Origin: Acidimicrobiia bacterium UBA6912
GTDB lineage: Bacteria > Actinomycetota > Acidimicrobiia > Spongiisociales > UBA5794
Reading direction: 5' to 3'
Length of the DNA stretch: 9,394 nt
Assembly: GCA_002450985.1 (NCBI GenBank)
Contig: DKBA01000080.1
Coordinates: 1-9,394 of the forward strand
Below are positions 6,344 through 9,394 of this stretch, piece by piece. Each line of letters begins with the position of its first letter. Position 1 is the stretch's first letter. Position numbers and translations under genes: made by a program. The notes under the pieces are model-generated. The model was not told the DNA's origin. It did no database searches and saw nothing but the letters and a program-made list of their open reading frames with translations.

Positions 6344-6624
6344 AGAGACAGCGAGAGCGGGCCGGGCTGGCGGCTCGGGTGGCGTTGTTGCTCATCACCG
6401 GCTACCGCCGATGGATCTCCCCCCTCTTGGGGGCCAATTGCCGCTACCAGCCGACGTGCTCTGCGTACGCCCAGCAGGCGATCGAGCGTTTCGGTGCAGG
6501 CCGGGGAAGCTGGCTGGCCCTGCGCCGCATCGGTCGGTGCCATCCCTTCCATGAAGGTGGCTACGACCCGGTTCCCGAGCCGCCCACGCCGGTGACGGCA
6601 GCGCTCCAGGGGAACACTCCATGA
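6340..6624 (+). CDS. yidD: Membrane protein insertion efficiency factor YidD
   Basis: This small membrane-associated protein of the YidD family (DUF37, haemolytic domain) is linked to efficient YidC-dependent insertion. The 94-aa sequence carries the family hallmarks: GYRRWISPLLGANCRYQPTC (residues 21-40), SAYAQQAIERFG (41-52) and GRCHPFHEGGYDPVP (65-79), with conserved cysteines C34, C40 and C67. The N-terminal segment LAARVALLLITGY is amphipathic or hydrophobic and suits membrane association. The start is GTG, overlapping the rnpA stop, with a strong AGGAGG four bases upstream. Its stop overlaps the yidC start as ATGA, so rnpA, yidD and yidC are probably translationally coupled. Confidence 0.95.
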   Translation: MKRQRERAGLAARVALLLITGYRRWISPLLGANCRYQPTCSAYAQQAIERFGAGRGSWLALRRIGRCHPFHEGGYDPVPEPPTPVTAALQGNTP

Positions 6625-7550
6625 ATCCGTTCACCGCACTCGTCAACTTCCTCGGCCAGGTCCTGTCCTTCTTCTACGGAATCATCCCCAACTACGGCAT
6701 TGCCATCATATTGCTGACACTTGTGATCAGTTTGCTCCTGTTCCCGCTCACGCTGAAGCAGACCCGATCGATGAAGGCGATGCAGGAGATCCAGCCGGAG
6801 GTCAAGCGGCTCCAGAAGGAGTACAAGGAAGACCGCGAGGAGATGCAGAAGCAGCTCATGGCGCTGTACCAGGAGCGCGGCGTCAACCCGGCGGCCGGCT
6901 GTCTGCCGCTCCTGCTGCAGATGCCGATCTGGTTTGCGCTCTTCAGCGTGCTGCGGGTGGGGGTGGAGAACCCGGGGACCGCGGAATGTGTGGTCAACTC
7001 GACCGCCATCCCGCCCGGGGCGCTGCAGGATGCCCTGTGCGCCGAGAACACCCATTTTCTCGGCATGGATCTGTTGATCTCGCCGAGCCAGGCCGCCGGC
7101 ACCGGCATCGTCGACGCCATCCCGTACATCATCCTCGTGTTGATCGTCGTGGCGGCAGGGTTCTACCAGCAGGTACAGACCACCCGCCGCAACGCCAACT
7201 CTCCCCAGCAGCAGGCGCAACCACAGGGCATGCAGACCGCCCTCAAGATCATGCCGATCTTCTTCGGGTTCATCTCGTGGGGCTTCCCGACGGGTCTCGT
7301 GGTCTACTTCGCCACGTCGAACCTGTTCAGGATCGCACAGCAGTCGGTGATCCTTCGCATGGATCGCGACAAGGAGGCTGTCGCCGAAGATGCTTCGGGA
7401 GGCGACGCCCGGGGACCGGACAAGGGGGCCAAGGGATCGACGGCGCAGGGATCGACCAGCGTGCGGGGTGAGGCGCAACCGCCCACCCCGGAGCGGAGCC
7501 AGCCGTCGCCGCATGCCAGCAAGAAGCGCAAGAAGCGCAGGAGGAAGTAG
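6621..7550 (+). CDS. yidC: Membrane protein insertase YidC/Oxa1
   Basis: YidC inserts and folds membrane proteins alone or with SecYEG. The 309-aa form is the short Gram-positive/actinobacterial type without the large periplasmic domain of proteobacteria. Expected segments are TM1 at about 25-45; a cytoplasmic helical hairpin KQTRSMKAMQEIQPEVKRLQ (46-65), where R49 is the groove arginine; TM2 GCLPLLLQMPIWFALF (93-108); an outside loop of about 113-165; TM3 at about 165-182; TM4 at about 207-222; and TM5 at about 224-242. The C-terminal tail (from about 250) is polar and ends KKRKKRRRK, a basic tail suited to ribosome contact. The outside loop contains two cysteines, C123 and C140. The ATG overlaps the yidD stop. 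Confidence 0.97.
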   Translation: MNPFTALVNFLGQVLSFFYGIIPNYGIAIILLTLVISLLLFPLTLKQTRSMKAMQEIQPEVKRLQKEYKEDREEMQKQLMALYQERGVNPAAGCLPLLLQMPIWFALFSVLRVGVENPGTAECVVNSTAIPPGALQDALCAENTHFLGMDLLISPSQAAGTGIVDAIPYIILVLIVVAAGFYQQVQTTRRNANSPQQQAQPQGMQTALKIMPIFFGFISWGFPTGLVVYFATSNLFRIAQQSVILRMDRDKEAVAEDASGGDARGPDKGAKGSTAQGSTSVRGEAQPPTPERSQPSPHASKKRKKRRRK

Positions 7551-7556
7551 ATCCCC

Positions 7557-8525
7557 ATGGTGAGAGAGTGGGTCGAGGCCACAGGATCGACCGTCGATAT
7601 CGCAGTGCAGGCTGCACTCCAAGAGCTGGGTCTCGAATCGCGCGACCAGGCAGTTGTGGAGGTCATCAAGGAGGGCAAGCCGGGGATCCTCGGCTCTGCC
7701 TGGCGCGCCGAAGACGCCGTGGTCAAGGTCATGGCGAAGCCGCCGGATCGAAAACGTCGCCGGCGACGGGGTCGCGGGGGGAAGAACCGCGGCGACGGGG
7801 AGTCGGGCGAGGACACGCGGGGGAGCGACGGGACGCCGACGACGACACCAGACCAACGAGCGAAAGGCGGCAAGGGCGCCGAACGCCCGCGCCGCGAAGG
7901 GCGGGGCAAGGCGCAGAACGCGGGGGAGCGTCAGCCCGTCAAGGCGGCCGGAGAGACCAGAGAATCCACGTCACGCGGTGCGGGGGAGCCCCGGGATCGT
8001 GGGCGCGGAGGGCAGTCCGGAGAGCCGGAGCGCACTCCCAGGGAAGAGGAGGCCAGCATCGAAGAGCAGGCGAAGGTCGCAGAGGATTTCGTGAAGGGAC
8101 TGCTTGGGGCGTTCGGTCTCGAGGGTACCGTCACGACCACGATCGACGACGACATCCTGAAGATCGACGTCACAGGTGATCAGACCGAAGCGCTGGTCGG
8201 GCGCAAGGGAGTGATCATGCAGTCAGTCCTCGAGATCACGAGGACCGTGGTGCAACGCAAGACCTTCGGTGCCCCCCGAATGCGTATCGACATCAACGGG
8301 TATGCCGAGCGCAGGCGCGAGGCTCTGAAGATCTACGCCGCCCGTCAGGCTGAGCGGGTCCTGGAGGATGGCGGCGAGGTGATGCTCGAGCCGATGAACG
8401 CTGCCGATCGGAAGGTCGTGCACGATGCCGTGGCAGAGATCGCCGGCGTACGGTCGTACTCCGAGGGTGAGGACCCTGACCGGGCGGTCGTCATCAGCAA
8501 GGACGAGGCGAACGACGACGAGTGA
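7557..8525 (+). CDS. khpB: RNA-binding protein KhpB/Jag (Jag-N, KH, R3H)
   Basis: This Jag/KhpB-family RNA-binding protein (also called EloR) usually works with KhpA and is linked to cell elongation and RNA regulation. The 322 aa comprise a Jag-N domain (residues 1-60: EWVEATGSTVDIAVQAALQE, then EGKPGILG); a long charged linker rich in Arg, Lys, Gly and Glu (about 62-170) that should be disordered; a KH domain (about 190-250) with the GxxG loop GRKG at 215-218; and an R3H domain (about 255-315) with R285 and H289 of the RxxxH motif. The ATG at 7557 is six bases after yidC; AGGAGG lies 12 bases upstream within the end of yidC. GTG 7560 is an alternative start. It is the last gene before the terminator. 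Confidence 0.95.
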   Translation: MVREWVEATGSTVDIAVQAALQELGLESRDQAVVEVIKEGKPGILGSAWRAEDAVVKVMAKPPDRKRRRRRGRGGKNRGDGESGEDTRGSDGTPTTTPDQRAKGGKGAERPRREGRGKAQNAGERQPVKAAGETRESTSRGAGEPRDRGRGGQSGEPERTPREEEASIEEQAKVAEDFVKGLLGAFGLEGTVTTTIDDDILKIDVTGDQTEALVGRKGVIMQSVLEITRTVVQRKTFGAPRMRIDINGYAERRREALKIYAARQAERVLEDGGEVMLEPMNAADRKVVHDAVAEIAGVRSYSEGEDPDRAVVISKDEANDDE

Positions 8526-8549
8526 TCGTTGCCCTGTCAACCATCCGTG

Positions 8550-8583
8550 GAGAACCCCGGTGCGATCCTGCACCGGGGTTCTC
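8550..8583 (+). terminator. Strong hairpin terminator after khpB
   Basis: A perfect 14-bp inverted repeat (8550-8563 with 8570-8583) encloses the 6-base loop GATCCT, 24 bp after the khpB stop. The stem contains CCCCGG/CCGGGG. Only a weak T-rich tail (TGTTG) follows, so termination may be less than classical, but the stem length and position make it the probable end of the rpmH-khpB unit. Confidence 0.8.
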
Positions 8584-8599
8584 TGTTGCACGTGGAACC
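8584..8599. promoter_or_regulatory. Degenerate parS-like site
   Basis: TGTTGCACGTGGAACC matches the parS consensus TGTTTCACGTGAAACA at 13 of 16 positions and retains the central CACGTG. It starts on the base after the terminator stem and lies 23 bp before the better parS. It may be a weak second ParB nucleation site or a decayed copy. Confidence 0.45.
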
Positions 8600-8622
8600 T
8601 TCGAGCCGACTCCCCCATGCCA

Positions 8623-8638
8623 TGTTTCACGTGAAACG
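8623..8638. promoter_or_regulatory. parS centromere site for ParB
   Basis: TGTTTCACGTGAAACG matches the bacterial parS consensus TGTTTCACGTGAAACA at 15 of 16 positions, and the inner 14 bases form a perfect palindrome. ParB binds such sites near the origin, spreads along DNA and is moved by ParA to segregate the new origins. It lies 35 bp upstream of rsmG, close to parA. Confidence 0.93.
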
Positions 8639-8661
8639 GCGATTCAGATCCGCCGCCGCCG

Positions 8662-8667
8662 TACACT
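8662..8667 (+). promoter_or_regulatory. Candidate leaderless -10 of rsmG
   Basis: TACACT fits the actinobacterial TANNNT -10 pattern and ends six bases before the rsmG ATG at 8674. Transcription would then start on or next to the A of the ATG. No Shine-Dalgarno sequence is visible and no good -35 is found at a standard distance. The hexamer is seen; leaderless initiation is inferred. Confidence 0.45.
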
Positions 8668-8673
8668 CGTCTC

Positions 8674-9312
8674 ATGAGCCTCGACGAGGATACGCAGGCG
8701 GCGCTGCACCGCACGCTCGAGTGGCTGGGCATCCCGTGGGACGACGCCAGGACGGAGCGGCTGGAGCGGTATGCCGCGTGGCTGAGCGCCGAAGGGGTCC
8801 AGACCGGGGGGATTGGCCCGGACGAGGTGTCCCGGCTGTGGCGGCGTCACCTGCTCGATAGTCTGCTGCTCGGCAAGGGCTTCGACGGCGGCGGGAGCCT
8901 CCTCGATATGGGAACCGGCGTCGGTCTCCCCGGCGTCCCCCTGGCGATTGCCTTCCCCGGCAGCTCGGTCGTGTTGGTCGAGCGGTCCGGCAGACGCGTC
9001 GACGCCGTGCGTCGGGCGGCGGCGGTGCTCGATCTCGCCGTGGACGTCGTCCAGGATGATGTGCGTCGGGTACGGTTCGCCGTGGATCGGGTCGTGTCGC
9101 GAGCGACCCTGCCCCCCCATGACGTCGTGCCTGCCGCAACCCGGCTGCTCGATGAGCGAGGAGAGGCATGGCTGGCATTGGGCAGACGCACCCGCCCCTT
9201 GGACGACTGGTGTGCCGTTGCGCCCCCGGAGGGGTGGATCACAACCCTCGTCGAGGTTCCCGCCGAGATCCTTGACTCACCGGTGTGGATGCTTAGGATT
9301 GCCCGAACGTGA
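8674..9312 (+). CDS. rsmG: 16S rRNA (guanine-527-N7) methyltransferase RsmG
   Basis: RsmG (GidB) uses S-adenosylmethionine to methylate N7 of G527 in 16S rRNA; loss of it in other bacteria gives low-level streptomycin resistance. The 212 aa fit the family. Diagnostic stretches are WRRHLLDSLLL (residues 56-66), the SAM-binding motif I LLDMGTGVGLPGVPLAIAFP (76-95; more often DVGSGAGFPG), the acidic E103 at the end of the next strand, and RVVSRATLPP (139-148). The ATG at 8674 has no ribosome-binding site and may start a leaderless mRNA. The stop overlaps the parA start (GTGA), so the two are probably co-transcribed, the usual arrangement next to parAB. Confidence 0.96.
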   Translation: MSLDEDTQAALHRTLEWLGIPWDDARTERLERYAAWLSAEGVQTGGIGPDEVSRLWRRHLLDSLLLGKGFDGGGSLLDMGTGVGLPGVPLAIAFPGSSVVLVERSGRRVDAVRRAAAVLDLAVDVVQDDVRRVRFAVDRVVSRATLPPHDVVPAATRLLDERGEAWLALGRRTRPLDDWCAVAPPEGWITTLVEVPAEILDSPVWMLRIART

Positions 9313-9394
9313 CAGACCCCACCTGGTCCGGTCCCCCGCCGGCGCCGCACGCTGCGACCGTCATCGCCATCGCCAACCAGAAGGGTGGCGTCGG
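9309..9394 (+). CDS. parA: Chromosome partitioning ATPase ParA (5' end only)
   Basis: Only the first 28 codons are present. After a proline-rich start (residues 4-13) comes VIAIANQKGGV, the beginning of the deviant Walker A motif KGGVGKTT of ParA/Soj ATPases, cut by the window edge. ParA binds the nucleoid and drives movement of ParB-parS complexes. The GTG at 9309 overlaps the rsmG stop by four bases. The nearby parS sites support a chromosomal Par system, with parB expected next, outside the window. Confidence 0.9.
   Translation, partial: MTDPTWSGPPPAPHAATVIAIANQKGGV

Noticed and set aside
6561..7856. Minus-strand open frame of 431 codons opposite yidC and khpB
   Set aside because: It spans two well-supported plus-strand genes and has composition typical of an antisense shadow.
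1..9394. A defence system, mobile element or other accessory island
   Set aside because: All genes are conserved origin-proximal housekeeping genes in their usual order; no transposase, integrase, repeat array or foreign-looking insertion was seen.

Overview
This window is a chromosomal replication-origin neighbourhood from a GC-rich actinobacterium. Gene order and protein motifs match the classical oriC region of Actinomycetota, as in Mycobacterium. Reading outward from dnaA, the left arm (minus strand) is dnaA, dnaN, recF, dciA (DUF721), gyrB. The right arm (plus strand) is rpmH, rnpA, yidD, yidC, khpB/jag, rsmG, parA. DnaA is 464 aa, without the long domain II linker of Streptomyces. No gnd gene separates dnaN from recF, so Streptomyces is unlikely. 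A deep-branching actinobacterium such as Acidimicrobiia is possible, but that is a guess from general resemblance. The window cuts gyrB at its 3' end (left edge) and parA after its first 28 codons (right edge).

Left arm (1-5299, minus): gyrB, dciA, recF, dnaN and dnaA point away from the right arm and form a compact replication and repair cluster. Three gaps in it are short (about 80, 40 and 23 bp). The dnaN-dnaA gap (3704-3904) holds the best candidate for the origin unwinding site. It has two near-consensus DnaA boxes, then a GC block, then TAG-type triplets running toward dnaN, which is the order of the basal unwinding system described in Bacillus subtilis. The dnaA-rpmH gap (5300-5865) holds a second DnaA-box cluster just upstream of dnaA, a G-run tract, a short hairpin and a good sigma-70-type promoter for rpmH. 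DnaA boxes on both sides of dnaA suggest a bipartite origin.

Right arm (5866-9394, plus): rpmH to khpB appears to be one transcription unit for ribosome and RNase P assembly, membrane-protein insertion and RNA binding. Its genes overlap (rpmH-rnpA, GTGA at rnpA-yidD, ATGA at yidD-yidC), and it ends at a perfect 14-bp hairpin at 8550-8583. A near-perfect parS site and a degenerate second copy follow at once. Next comes rsmG, which appears to have a leaderless promoter, overlapping parA by GTGA.

No mobile element, CRISPR, tRNA or rRNA gene was seen, and the protein-coding genes are all conserved housekeeping genes. I found no new enzymatic or defence system. The points worth checking are the origin architecture, the rpmH/rnpA overlap, the parS pair beside the terminator, the G-run tract and the apparent leaderless start of rsmG.
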